From: Bog-532 sp963830385
Lineage (GTDB): Bacteria; Actinomycetota; Actinomycetes; Streptosporangiales; Streptosporangiaceae
Assembly: GCA_963830385.1 (NCBI GenBank)
Contig: CAWHMD010000002.1
Location: 496,001-560,000 of the forward strand
Direction: 5' to 3'
Length of the DNA: 64,000 bases
Part shown: one piece after another, positions 52,612 through 61,406 of the stretch
How positions within the stretch are numbered: the first letter of the stretch is position 1
Layout: each line of letters starts with the position of its first letter
The notes under the pieces: model-generated
What the model saw: only the letters and a program-made list of their open reading frames with translations
The model's database searches: none
What the model was told of the DNA's origin: nothing
Translations under genes and position numbers: made by a program

Positions 52612-54006
52612 ATGCAATCCGATATTGACGCACAGCTCACCAACTTCTTTGAAGACTCGCAGCCGCGCGAATTCGCCAAGGTTATGCGCGGTTATGATCC
52701 TCAGCAGGTCAACGAGCATCTCGCCACGCTCGAGGGTGATCTGCGCACGCAGAAGGATCAAGTGCAGAGCCTGCACCGGGATCTGGCCGACGCGCACCGG
52801 CAGCTTCAGGAGCAGGAACGACCCACCTACTCAGGCCTGGGCGCCCGGATCGAGCAGTTGCTCCGGCTCGCCGAGGAGCAGGCCACCGAGCTGGTCCAGG
52901 CGGCCAGGTCCGAGGCCAACGAGATCAAGGCCGCTTCCAAGGTAGACGCGGCCGAAGTCCGGGCGTCGGCCGAGAACGAGGCCGCCGAGCTGCGCGCGAT
53001 CGCCAAGCGCGAGACCGACGATCAGCGGGGCGCAGCGGAGCGCGAGGCCGACTCGATCAGGACGGGTGCCCGGCGCGAGGCGGACGAGCTGACCTCGACG
53101 ACCGAGCGTGAGGTCGCCAAGCTGCGGGCCACGGCCGACCACGAGATCGCCGAGAAGCGGGCGGCGGTGGAGCGCGACATCGCCAAGCTGCGGACCACCA
53201 CCGAGCGCGAGGTGGCTCAGCTCAAGGCGTCGGCGAAGCGGGAGCGGGACGAGATCCTCACCACCTCCAAGCGGCAGGCGGACGAGATGCGCAGCCAGGC
53301 GCAGCGCATTCTCGAGGAGAGTGAAGCGCAGCGGGCCCAGGCCGAGGCGGAGTTCGAGATCCAGCTGGCCGCCCGGCGCGAGGAGGCCGAGCGCCAGGAG
53401 GCCGAGCGGCTGTCCGCCGCCCAGGCCGCCACCCAGAAGCTGGTCTCCGAGGCCGAGCAGCGGGCATCCACGGCCGAGCAGCGCGCGGCCAAGGCCAGTG
53501 CGCAGGCCGAGCAGACCCGTCGCGACGCCGACTCGCACGCCAAGCAGCTGGTCAGCAACGCCAAGAAGAACGCCGACCAGATCGTCGGCCAGGCCAAGAG
53601 CCAGGCCGACCACCTGCTGGCCGAGACCAAGAGCGACGCCGAGCGCTCGCGGGCCGCGGCGCAGCGTCAGGTCGACGAGCTCACCCGCCAGAAGGACAGC
53701 ATCAGCAGCCACCTCGCCCAGCTGCGTCAGCTGCTCGGTGGTGGCGTCCCCGGCATGGAAGCCCCCGCGGCCTCGTCCGTGCCGCCGGCTCCCGCCCGCC
53801 CGGCCATCGCCGACGCGCCGCAGGCTCCGGCCCCGGAGGCGCCCAAGCCGGCCAACGGCAATGCCGCCCCCCAGGCCCAGGCACCGGCCCAGCGTCAGGC
53901 GCCCCCCCAGGGCCAGCCGGTCCGCAACGCCGCCCCGGCGGCCAACGGCGCCAAGCAGGGCGCCAACGGCAAGGCGGCGGACGACGAGGACTGGTGGACC
54001 GAGTAA
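52612..54006 (+). CDS. Scy/FilP/DivIVA-like coiled-coil protein
   Basis: 464 residues from ATG 52612. A short DivIVA-like N-terminus (REFAKVMRGYDPQQVNEHLATLEGDL, about 20-45) is followed by about 300 residues of near-continuous heptad and hendecad coiled coil built on repeated ER/AE blocks (TEREVAKLRATADHE, ERDIAKLRTTTEREV). A Pro/Ala/Gln-rich tail (about 390-455) ends in DDEDWWTE. In Streptomyces such proteins organise polar growth, and the same thiolase-mce-coiled-coil order is seen there, which supports the assignment. Confidence 0.85.
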   Translation: MQSDIDAQLTNFFEDSQPREFAKVMRGYDPQQVNEHLATLEGDLRTQKDQVQSLHRDLADAHRQLQEQERPTYSGLGARIEQLLRLAEEQATELVQAARSEANEIKAASKVDAAEVRASAENEAAELRAIAKRETDDQRGAAEREADSIRTGARREADELTSTTEREVAKLRATADHEIAEKRAAVERDIAKLRTTTEREVAQLKASAKRERDEILTTSKRQADEMRSQAQRILEESEAQRAQAEAEFEIQLAARREEAERQEAERLSAAQAATQKLVSEAEQRASTAEQRAAKASAQAEQTRRDADSHAKQLVSNAKKNADQIVGQAKSQADHLLAETKSDAERSRAAAQRQVDELTRQKDSISSHLAQLRQLLGGGVPGMEAPAASSVPPAPARPAIADAPQAPAPEAPKPANGNAAPQAQAPAQRQAPPQGQPVRNAAPAANGAKQGANGKAADDEDWWTE

Positions 54007-54027
54007 CTGAGTAACTGTTCGACGCGA

Positions 54028-54060
54028 AAGGGCCAGACCTCCGAGTGGGGTCTGGCCCTT
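54028..54060 (+). terminator. 12-bp stem terminator after the coiled-coil gene
   Basis: AAGGGCCAGACC (54028-54039) and GGTCTGGCCCTT (54049-54060) pair perfectly around TCCGAGTGG, 22 bp after the stop codon. No U tract follows, as is common for actinobacterial terminators. Confidence 0.85.
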
Positions 54061-54101
54061 CGGCGTCTCACCGCAGGCGGCACCCGCTTCTTGCTGTTAT
54101 C

Positions 54102-54159
54102 AGCGGCGGTTCGGGCCGGGGCAGCGGTTCAGCGGCGGTTCGGGCCGGGGCGGCGGTTC
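54102..54159. repeat. 29-bp tandem duplication at the 3' end of a minus-strand gene
   Basis: Bases 54102-54130 and 54131-54159 are near-identical 29-mers (AGCGGCGGTTCGGGCC followed by GGGGCRGCGGTTC), differing at one position. The stop codon of the gene at 54129-54416 lies at the junction. Because 29 is not a multiple of three, the duplication sets the C-terminus of the protein. Confidence 0.7.
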
Positions 54160-54416
54160 AGCCGCCGCTGCCAGCAGGCGCTGTGCCAGTGCCGCCGCTG
54201 GTCCACGCCGGGGGCCTCGGCCGGCCAGGCCACCACGTGCGGTGTGCCCGGCACGATCTCCTGGTCACAGCCCGGGCAGCGGTACTCCTTGGTGGCGGCG
54301 GCCCCGGGGATCTGCCGGACCACCCAGTCCCCGTCCGGCCAGCTCTCGGGACGTTCCGGGCCGAGCGGCCAGGGGGCGGCCGGCGGCCGCTCGCGGCGGG
54401 ATCTGCGCGGGCTCAC
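54129..54416 (-). CDS. Small conserved zinc-finger-like actinobacterial protein
   Basis: 95 residues. A basic N-terminus precedes YRCPGCDQEIVPGTPHVVAW and DQRRHWHSACW, giving CxxC, H and HxxxC residues for a single zinc site. Similar proteins occur beside nucS in actinomycetes, usually annotated only as ATP/GTP-binding or hypothetical protein. The arginine-rich end coincides with the tandem duplication. Divergent from nucS. Function unknown. Confidence 0.7.
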   Translation of the reverse strand: MSPRRSRRERPPAAPWPLGPERPESWPDGDWVVRQIPGAAATKEYRCPGCDQEIVPGTPHVVAWPAEAPGVDQRRHWHSACWQRRLNRRPGPNRR

Positions 54417-54471
54417 GCCGGTAACTTTATGCGGGCGCGGAGCGTCCTCCGGGCCGCTACAGTGGCGTTCC

Positions 54472-55131
54472 GTGCGTCTCGTTATCGCGCGGTGCAGCGT
54501 CGACTACGTCGGCCGGCTGACCGCCCATCTCCCCTCGGCGCTCCGGCTGCTCATCGTCAAGGCCGACGGCTCGGTACTGGTCCACTCCGACGGCGGCTCG
54601 TACAAGCCGCTCAACTGGATGTCGCCCCCGTGCAAGCTGGCCGAGCAGCCCGGCAGGTGGACGGTGACCAACAAGGCGGGCGAGACGCTGGCGATCACGC
54701 TCGAGGAAGTCGTGAGCGACAGCTCGGTCGAGCTGGGCGTGGACCCGGGCCTGAAGAAGGACGGGGTCGAGTCGCACCTGCAGGAGCTGCTGGCCATCCA
54801 GCTGAACGTGCTGGGTGACGGCTGGCGGCTGGTCCGCCGGGAGTTCCCCACCCCGATCGGCCCGGTCGACCTGATGTGCAAGGACGCCAGCGGCGGCAGC
54901 GTCGCGGTCGAGATCAAGCGCCGCGGTGAGATCGACGGCGTCGAGCAGCTGACCCGCTACCTGGACCTGCTCAACCGTGACCCGTTGCTCGCCCCGGTCC
55001 AGGGCATCTTCGCCGCCCAGGAGATCAAGCCGCAGGCCCGCGTGCTGGCCACCGATCGCGGCATCCGCTGCGTGCTGCTCGACTACGAGGCCATGCGCGG
55101 CACCGAAGACAGCTCACTCCGCCTCTTCTGA
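54472..55131 (+). CDS. nucS: Mismatch-specific endonuclease NucS/EndoMS
   Basis: 219 residues from GTG 54472. The N-terminal DNA-binding domain (VIARCSVDYVGRLTAHLP, LLIVKADGSVLVHSDGG) and the C-terminal PD-(D/E)XK nuclease domain (GPVDLMCKDASG, VAVEIKRRGEIDGVEQLTRYLDLL) are both intact. It cuts both strands at mismatches and replaces MutSL in actinobacteria. It lies next to the repeat-rich region and the Jet-like operon, convergent with jetC. Confidence 0.92.
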   Translation: MRLVIARCSVDYVGRLTAHLPSALRLLIVKADGSVLVHSDGGSYKPLNWMSPPCKLAEQPGRWTVTNKAGETLAITLEEVVSDSSVELGVDPGLKKDGVESHLQELLAIQLNVLGDGWRLVRREFPTPIGPVDLMCKDASGGSVAVEIKRRGEIDGVEQLTRYLDLLNRDPLLAPVQGIFAAQEIKPQARVLATDRGIRCVLLDYEAMRGTEDSSLRLF

Positions 55132-55290
55132 GCGCTCTGGTCGTCGAGCCGCCCACGCCTGGTGGATGGTGCTACCGGCCGGCCGGGGCGGGCGGGGCGG
55201 CTGAGACTCCGGCGCTTCCAGTGACTCAAGAGGCTCATGGTGGTTGTGGTCGCGCCGACCGGTCACCGAGGCTTAGACCAGGAGCATGAT

Positions 55291-55336
55291 CGATGGCGCA
55301 TTTGGGCGCGCGATAGCGCGCTCGTTGGCGCCATCG
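55291..55336. repeat. ATGGCGCC-family nested hairpin
   Basis: Outer arms CGATGGCG (55291-55298) and CGCCATCG (55329-55336) enclose an inner hairpin with GCGCGC arms (55306-55311 and 55316-55321) around GATA. The outer core matches the palindromes at 3411-3456 and 34682-34724. Confidence 0.55.
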
Positions 55337-55387
55337 AGCACACAAAGCTCAGCGTCTGCTGGGACTCATGCGCACTGGGTGACCCAG

Positions 55388-55512
55388 GAGACTCCTGATG
55401 GTGGGGTGGTGACTCAGGGGACGGTGACTCGGGAGACTCCCGGGTGGTGGGACGGGGTCCCGGGTGGTGGGACGGTGACCCAGGGGACTCCCGGGTGGCG
55501 GGACGGGATCTT
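55388..55512. repeat. Degenerate GACTCCCGGGTGGTGGGACGG minisatellite
   Basis: Four to five imperfect units of about 20-40 bp share the core CCCGGGTGGYGGGACGG, with GACTCCTGATGGTGGGGTGG as the most diverged copy. No long open frame follows the repeat. Typical of slippage-prone intergenic DNA. Confidence 0.6.
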
Positions 55513-55641
55513 CGGGATGACTCATTGGCTCGGCGAGACCTTTGGGCAGCGGGGGCCGACCGACGAGGCCAGGCTTTATGCTCCCCCAGCCCCACTCATC
55601 ACTCAGGCCGCAGAGGTCCCGCGGGCCTCGGGCCAGAGGGT

Positions 55642-55693
55642 GGTCGAAGGTAACTTCGGTCCCCTTAGAGGGCTACCGAAGTTACCTTCGACC
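55642..55693. repeat. 19-bp perfect inverted repeat
   Basis: Arms GGTCGAAGGTAACTTCGGT (55642-55660) and ACCGAAGTTACCTTCGACC (55675-55693) are exact complements around a 14-nt loop that itself contains CCCCT/AGGG. It is much longer than the local terminators and has no T tract. Each arm is itself partly palindromic (CGAAGGTAACTTCG). Confidence 0.75.
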
Positions 55694-55856
55694 CCCTACG
55701 GTCCCGGCCGGGTCACGCCGGGTCGAAGAGCAGGCGGCAGGGGCTTCCGCGGGACATACCGCGACTCACGTGCCACATGTGACTCCGGAGCGTGGAGGGG
55801 TCGGTGTGGGTGGCTTGTAGTACGACTGTGGCTCGGGAGGTCGGGGAGGTATCGGT

Positions 55857-58800
55857 CTAGGAGGCGATGCTGGGGGCTGCGGACCCGATGGGACGGTCGA
55901 GGTCGGCCCCGTTGTGGTCCGGGCCGGCCTGGGCGGGAACGTCATCGGCAGCCAAGGCGTCGCCGGACCAGAGGAGGAGGGACAGGTCGACGCCGGGTTC
56001 GGGGGCCGGGGCGCGGTTGATGAACCAGACCGCGGCCGACGGGACCTGGGCGGTGGTGACCAGGGTGGCCGGGCCGGCCAGCAGGAAGTCCAGGTCGAAG
56101 GTGACCAGCAGGGCCAGCATGGTGGCCCGGTTGGCGTCGTCGACGCCGGTGAAGGCTTCGTCGAGCCAGAGCGGCCGGGGCGCGGTGCCGGGCTCGCGGT
56201 AGAGCGCGACCAGGGCGGCCAGCATCGGCTGCAGCAGCGTGACCGCCTTGCCGCCGCCGGAGTCCTTGGCGTGCACCTCTTCGGTGAACGGGCGCCAGCT
56301 GCCTTCTCCGACCCGGTAGTCGGTGACCACATCGAACCAGCGCCGGTAGTCCAGCAGGACGGCCAGGTGCTGGCGCCAGTCGGCGCCGGCGGCCCAGCCC
56401 TGGTCCTGGGCCGCGCGGATCTGCTGCTCGAGGAACGTCCGCACCTGGGCTCGCGCCTCGTCCTGGCCCTCCGGGCCGGGGCGGCCGGCCGCCGGTGACT
56501 CCAGCGCGGTCAGCACCGCGAAGGCGGCCTCGTGACCGGCCGCGGCCTGGCGGCGCAGCCGCAGGGTGGTGGCGCTGGCCCCGGTCGGGTGCTGCGCCAG
56601 CACCTGGTTGACCCCATCGATGAGCGCGGTCACGGCCGCCTGCCGGTCCTGCAGGTGCTCGACGAACGTGCTGGACAGCAGGCCGGCCAGCACCCGGTCG
56701 AGGGCCTGGTCGTGCTGCTCGGTCAAGGTGGCGATCTGCTGGTCGAGCTGGGTCACGGCCTGGGCGGGCTCGCTGGCCAGCCCGGCCCCGTCGGCCAGGA
56801 TCGCGACCGCCGGGAGCTGGCCGGGCGAGGCCGGGTCGGCCAGGGCGACCCCGCGGCCGCCGGCCGCCTCCAGCACCGTCCGCAGCTCCACCAGCGGCTG
56901 ACCGACGACCGCGGCCCAGGCGGCGGCCGCCTGGGCCTCCGGGCCGGCCAGGCCGGGGCCGGCCAGGCCGGGGCCGGGCGGGAAGAGCCGGAGGGCGGCC
57001 TCGGCCTGGGCCACCGCGTCGGCCGGGGTCCGGCCGGCCGCGGCGGGCAGCCCCCGGGCCGCCGCCAGGCCCGCGTCGACCGGTACCCACCAGGCGGCCA
57101 GCGCGGCCTCGTGGGCCTGCTCGGCCTCCTCGCGCCGCCGCTGGGTGGCCGCCTGCCGCGCCTCGGCGGTGGCGGCCTCGGCCCGCCGCCGGCCGTGCTC
57201 TTCCTGCAGCCCGTCCAGCGCCGCGACCAGCTCGTCGCGGCGGCCGCGCTGCTCGCGGGCGGCCTGCCGGAGGCCGCGGCCGGACTGGTCCAGGGCTTCC
57301 TCGGCGTTGTCGGCGACGTCCTGGTCCTGGTCGGCGTGCCGGAGGGCCCGGCTGGCCCGTTCGGCCGCCTCGGCCGCCAGCTGGGCGGTCTCGGTGTACA
57401 GGGCGCGAGCCCGTTCCTCGGCCCGCCGGGCAGCCTGCTGCCCAGCCTGGGCCAGGGCCAGCTCGGCGATGGCGGCCGCGGCCTCCTGCAGCGCCCCGGC
57501 CCGTTCGTCCAGCCCGGCTGCGTCCAGTGCACCCGGGCGGGCGGTGGCGGGGTGGCTGAGCAAGGCGGTGTGCGCGTCCTGGGCCGCGGCCCGGGCCTGG
57601 GTGAGCTCGTCGTCGGCGCGGTCCCGGGTGGCCTCGGCCCGGCGCAGCTCGGTGTCGGCCGCCTGGCGGGCCAGCACCGCCCGGACCAGTCCGGTGTCGC
57701 CGGGCGCGCCCGCGGCGGCCTCCTCCAGCGCGGTCAGCTGCTCGCGGAGCAGGACGGCCGCCCGGCGCAGGCCGTTCGCCTCCTCGCGGAGCCCGGCCAC
57801 CTCGTCCCTTAGGGCCTGCACCCGGCGGTCACGGGCGGCCCGGCGGGTGGCCGCGCCGATCAGCTCCGCGCCCTGCCCGGGCGGGCCAGCCTGGCCGGCC
57901 GTGAACGGCGTGTGCCACCGGCCGTCCGCGGTGACCCCGTAGGCGTAGCTCAGCGGCGCCCGGTTCTCCTCGGCCAGGTAGCCGATGGCGTGCAGGAGCG
58001 CCCCGACCCGGCTGGCGAGCGGCCCGGCGTCGGGCGCGGGCTGCAGCACCGAGGCCAAAGTGCTGAACGACGCGGTGGTGTCGGGCCAGCCGGTCGCGGC
58101 CGTGAGCACGGTGTCCAGGCCGTCCCGGCCGGGGATCCAGGCGCCGTCGGGAGTGACCCAGGCGTCCAGCAGCCCGGCCGCGTCCAGCGCGGCCTCGATG
58201 TGACCGAGGATCCCGGGCTCGAGTCCTTCCCGTGGTTCGAGCAGTCGCCACAGCGGGGTGCCGTCCGGGCCGGCTGGGGGTCGCTGGCGCCGGGAAAACC
58301 TGGTACTGCCGCCCGCGCGGGGCTCGGCCAGCAGTTGCTGGGCGGCCTCCTCGTCCCGCTCGCGGGCCTGTCGCTGCTGCTCCCCCGCGTGGTACTCGTG
58401 CACGGCCGCCCGCTCGCGCAGCGCGGCCGTCCGCGGGGTCAGCCAGCCGTCGCGCAGCAGGCCGGCCAGTACTGGCTGAGGGTCGGTCTCGGCACATTGC
58501 TCGCTGACCGAACGCAGCCAACCGGCCCGGTCGCCGACGGGCGGCGCGTCCTCGCCGAGGGCGGCCGCCCAGCCTTCCAGCTCGTCCGACAGCGCCTGCA
58601 GGGCCGCGTCGACCACCTGGGTGGCCTGGCCGGACCGGGCCGCGCAGCGTCCCTGGGCGGCGATGGCCTGGGTGGCCCAGCGGGCGGCGGCCTCCTCCTC
58701 CTGGCGAGCCCGGGCCGCCGCGGCCAGCAACGGCCGCGCGTCGGTCAGCTGCTGGCGCTGCTGGCGGGCGGCCGCGTCCAGCCGGCCGGTCTCGCCGCTG

Positions 58801-60103
58801 GCCGCCCAGGCCGCGGCCTCGGGGGCAGGCCGGCCGCCTCGGCCGCCGCGGTGGCAGCGCGGGCGGCGGTGGCCACCCGGTCGGCGGCGCGAGCGGCGGC
58901 CTCGATGGCCGCCTGCCGCTCGCTGGCCCGGCGGTCCAGCGCCGCCTGCGACTTGCTGGCCTCGGCGGCGGTGTCGGCGGCCGCCTGGCGGGACCGGGCC
59001 GCGGCCTGCTGGAGCTGTTCCAGCCGGGCGGTCCTGCCGCTGGTGTCCTGGTAGGCCGGGGAGGTGAGCAGGTCCTCGTAACCCTGCTCGACCCGGTCCA
59101 GGGTGTCGCGGGCGGCCTGCAACTGGGCGGCGGTCCCGGCCACCTGATCCCGGGCCGCGGCCACGGCCTGGCCGGCGTCGTCGGTGGCCTGGCTGGCTTC
59201 CTCCAGCCCGGCCAGGCTGGCGATCAGCTGACCGGCCCGCCCGCGCAGCACCGCGTCGGCCCAGGGATTCCAGGCCCGCGCCAGGTAACCGGCCACCGCG
59301 TCCCGGGCGGTCCGGGTGTGGTCCCGGTCCCGGGCCAGCGCGTCCACGGCGTCCCAGCCTTCGGCCAGATCCGCGACCCGGGCCGGCTCGATGGCGGGCA
59401 GTGCGATCCGCATCTGCTCGGTGAAAAAGCCCGGGTCCAGGCGCTGGCCCAGGTGCGGCGTGCGCAGCACCTTGAGCATGCGGACCACCGCGTCCAGCCG
59501 GTCCGGATCGGTGAACCCGAACAGCTCACCGGCCACCCGGGACCGGTAGTCGGCCCCGTTTCCGGCGACCGCGAACCCGGGCACCGCCACCAGCTGGGAC
59601 GGCGGCCGGACGGCGGCGGCCTGGTGCAGGTCGAGGCCGGCCCGGACCCGGGTGGTCCCGGTGCACACGGCCCAGGTCTGGTCCAGGCCGGTGACGCCCC
59701 GGCGCGCCTGGGCGAACAGCAGGCAGGTGAAGTAGCGCGGCCCGTCCTCGCCCAGCCGGGCGAACTCCAGCCACGCCCAGCCCCGGGTGGTGGCGGGGCC
59801 GCTCTCGCGGCGGTCCTGCGGGTCGCTGGTGGGCTCGACGTAGTAGCGGAACGCCTTGTGCCCCTGCCCGAACGTGTCCACCAGCTGCCGGTCCAGGTCG
59901 CCGGCCAGCAGGATCAGCGAGGTCAGCGCCATCAGGGTGGACTTGCCGGACTGGTTCTGCCCCACGAACTGGGCCCGGCCGCCGGCCAGCCAGTACTCGG
60001 CGACGTCGAACTCCCACAGGTTGACCACCCCGGCCCGCAGCAGCTGCCAGCGGTCGGCCCGGGTCGGCTCGGGCAGCGAGCCGGGATCGAGGGGCATGGT
60101 CAC
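55857..60103 (-). pseudogene. JetC-like SMC/MukB-type ATPase (TIGR02680 family), single frameshift
   Basis: Two long frames encode about 1,410 residues of an SMC-like ATPase. The N-terminal part (60103 to about 58820) has the Walker A GQNQSGKST at residues 48-56. The C-terminal part (to 55857) has the signature DSGGGKAV and Walker B PLWLDEAFTGVD, with Ala/Gln/Arg-rich coiled coils between. The frames join exactly if one G is added to the GGGGG run at 58821-58825: GLP then continues EAAAWAASGETGRLDAAARQ. JetC is the loop-extruding motor of Wadjet-type systems. Starts by GTGA overlap with jetB. Without the correction the motor is split and inactive; error, phase variation and decay remain possible. 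Confidence 0.8.
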
Positions 60104-61406
60104 GGCTGGCCTCCCGGAGCCCGGTAGCGGCCCGCCACCGGCGACAGCACCCAGCTACCGTCGGGGCCGACCCGGACCAGGCCGAGCGGGACCAGCTGCC
60201 GTTCGGCGGCCGCCCGCAGCGCCGCCGGGTCATCGCGCAGGGCTCCGGTGAGGTCCTCCTGGCAAGCCGCGTTCAGCGCGCTGGCCTGCTCGTCGACCTG
60301 GGCGCTGGTGAGCGTGACGGTGCCGTCGGGCTGGCGCTGCCCGGCCCGGCCGGCCGCGTCGGCCAGCAGCAGCGAGGGCCGGCCCGCACGGCTGTCACCG
60401 GGCCAGTCGCTGGTCAGCGGGCTGCGCGGCTCGTCGTCGATGATCAGGGCAAGTCCCTCGGCGCGGGCTTCCACGTGCCCGCCCAGCAGGTTGGCGACCT
60501 CGCTGGAGCGCAGGCCACGGGTGGCGCGGAGCGAGCTGGCGTCGCCCTCGTTCAGCTCGGCGTAGAGCACGGCCGGTGTCTCGATCAGCGCCCGCAGCGC
60601 CCGCACCGGCCGCGAGGCACCGTCACCGTCGTCGATGCCGGCCGGGCCCGGCGGCCCGAGGGCGGCGGCCAGCACGTCGGGGCTCGTCAGCAGCTCCAGA
60701 GCGGCTGGGTCGACAGCGTAGTCGGGGCCGGTTCCGGTCCCGGCGCTGGCCCAGCGGCCGGCGGCGTCGGGATCGGCGGCGTCGGGATCGGCGGTGGCGC
60801 GGCGGCGGAGCACGCCCCAGTACTCAAGGAGCCCGGCCGCGGCGGCCAGTTGCTCACGGTGCGCGAGCAGGCCCGGGTCGTGGGGCGAGACGGTGGCGGC
60901 GGCGCCAGTGGTCAGCTCCTGCACCTGACCGGAGAGCTCGGCCAGCGACACCGGCCCGGTGACCTCGGCCGCGGCGGCGGCCAGCACGCAGGTCAGGGCC
61001 AGCACCCGGCGCCCGGGCCGGTCCGGCGGGGGCGGCGGGGCGGTGACGGCGCCGGCCACCGGCACCCGGACCAGCCGGAACGCCTGGCCGGCGGCGGCCA
61101 GACGGTAACCCAGGGCCCGGGCGGCGGCCCGCAGCTCGATCGTGTGCCGGCTCACCAGCTGGTACAGCCCGGGGTCGCTGGCCGCCGTTATCAGCGGACG
61201 AGCCAGCAGGCCGGCGAAGGCGCGCTGGGCGGCCCGGCTGATCGCGGCCGACGCGACGGGAGTGGCGGGCGTGGTGGGAGAGTGGCGGGCGTGGTGGGAA
61301 TGGCCGGTGTGGCCAGAGGGGCGGGAGAGGTTGTGGTGGCGGGCGCGGTTGGCGCGGCGGAAGTGGTTGGGGTGGCGGGCGTGGTTGGGGTGGCGGGCGC
61401 GGTCAA
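60100..61406 (-). pseudogene. JetB-like MukE-type subunit (TIGR02678/DUF2398), frameshifted in a linker repeat
   Basis: About 435 residues after correction. TTG 61406 overlaps the jetA stop (TTGA) and opens an Ala-Pro-Thr linker (TAPATPTTPATPTTSAAP). The conserved body (ISRAAQRAFAGLLARPLITAA, then LYQLVSRHTIELRAAARALGYRLAAAG, and a C-terminal winged-helix-like end QLVPLGLVRVGPDGSWVLSP) lies in another frame. The switch falls in two tandem repeat units of 20 and 21 bases (61261-61280, 61281-61301); making both 21 restores one frame. MukE-like kleisin-binding subunit of the Jet complex. The uncorrected frame has no ATG, GTG or TTG before 61155. Confidence 0.75.
61261..61398. repeat. Short tandem repeats within the jetB linker
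   Basis: AGTGGCGGGCGTGGTGGGAG (20 nt, 61261-61280) is followed by the same unit with one extra base (21 nt, 61281-61301). Further on GTGGTTGGGGTGGCGGGC is repeated exactly twice (61363-61380 and 61381-61398). On the minus strand these encode Ala/Thr/Pro residues. They are prone to slippage, and the 20/21 difference sets the reading frame of jetB. Confidence 0.8.

Larger units (their letters stand above)
55132..55856. other. Repeat-rich gene-free stretch between nucS and jetC
   Basis: 725 bp with no supported gene. It carries an ATGGCGCC-type hairpin, a degenerate minisatellite and a 19-bp inverted repeat, each listed separately. The fourth gene of the Jet-like cluster would be expected on this side in many genomes but no trace of it was recognised. 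Confidence 0.65.

Noticed and set aside
55388..55693. CRISPR array
   Set aside because: Units are degenerate, directly abutting and of irregular spacing, and the long element is a single inverted repeat; no cas genes are present.
56532..57812. 426-codon plus-strand frame opposite jetC
   Set aside because: Glycine/arginine-rich composition typical of the complement of an Ala-rich coiled coil; no start signal or family resemblance.
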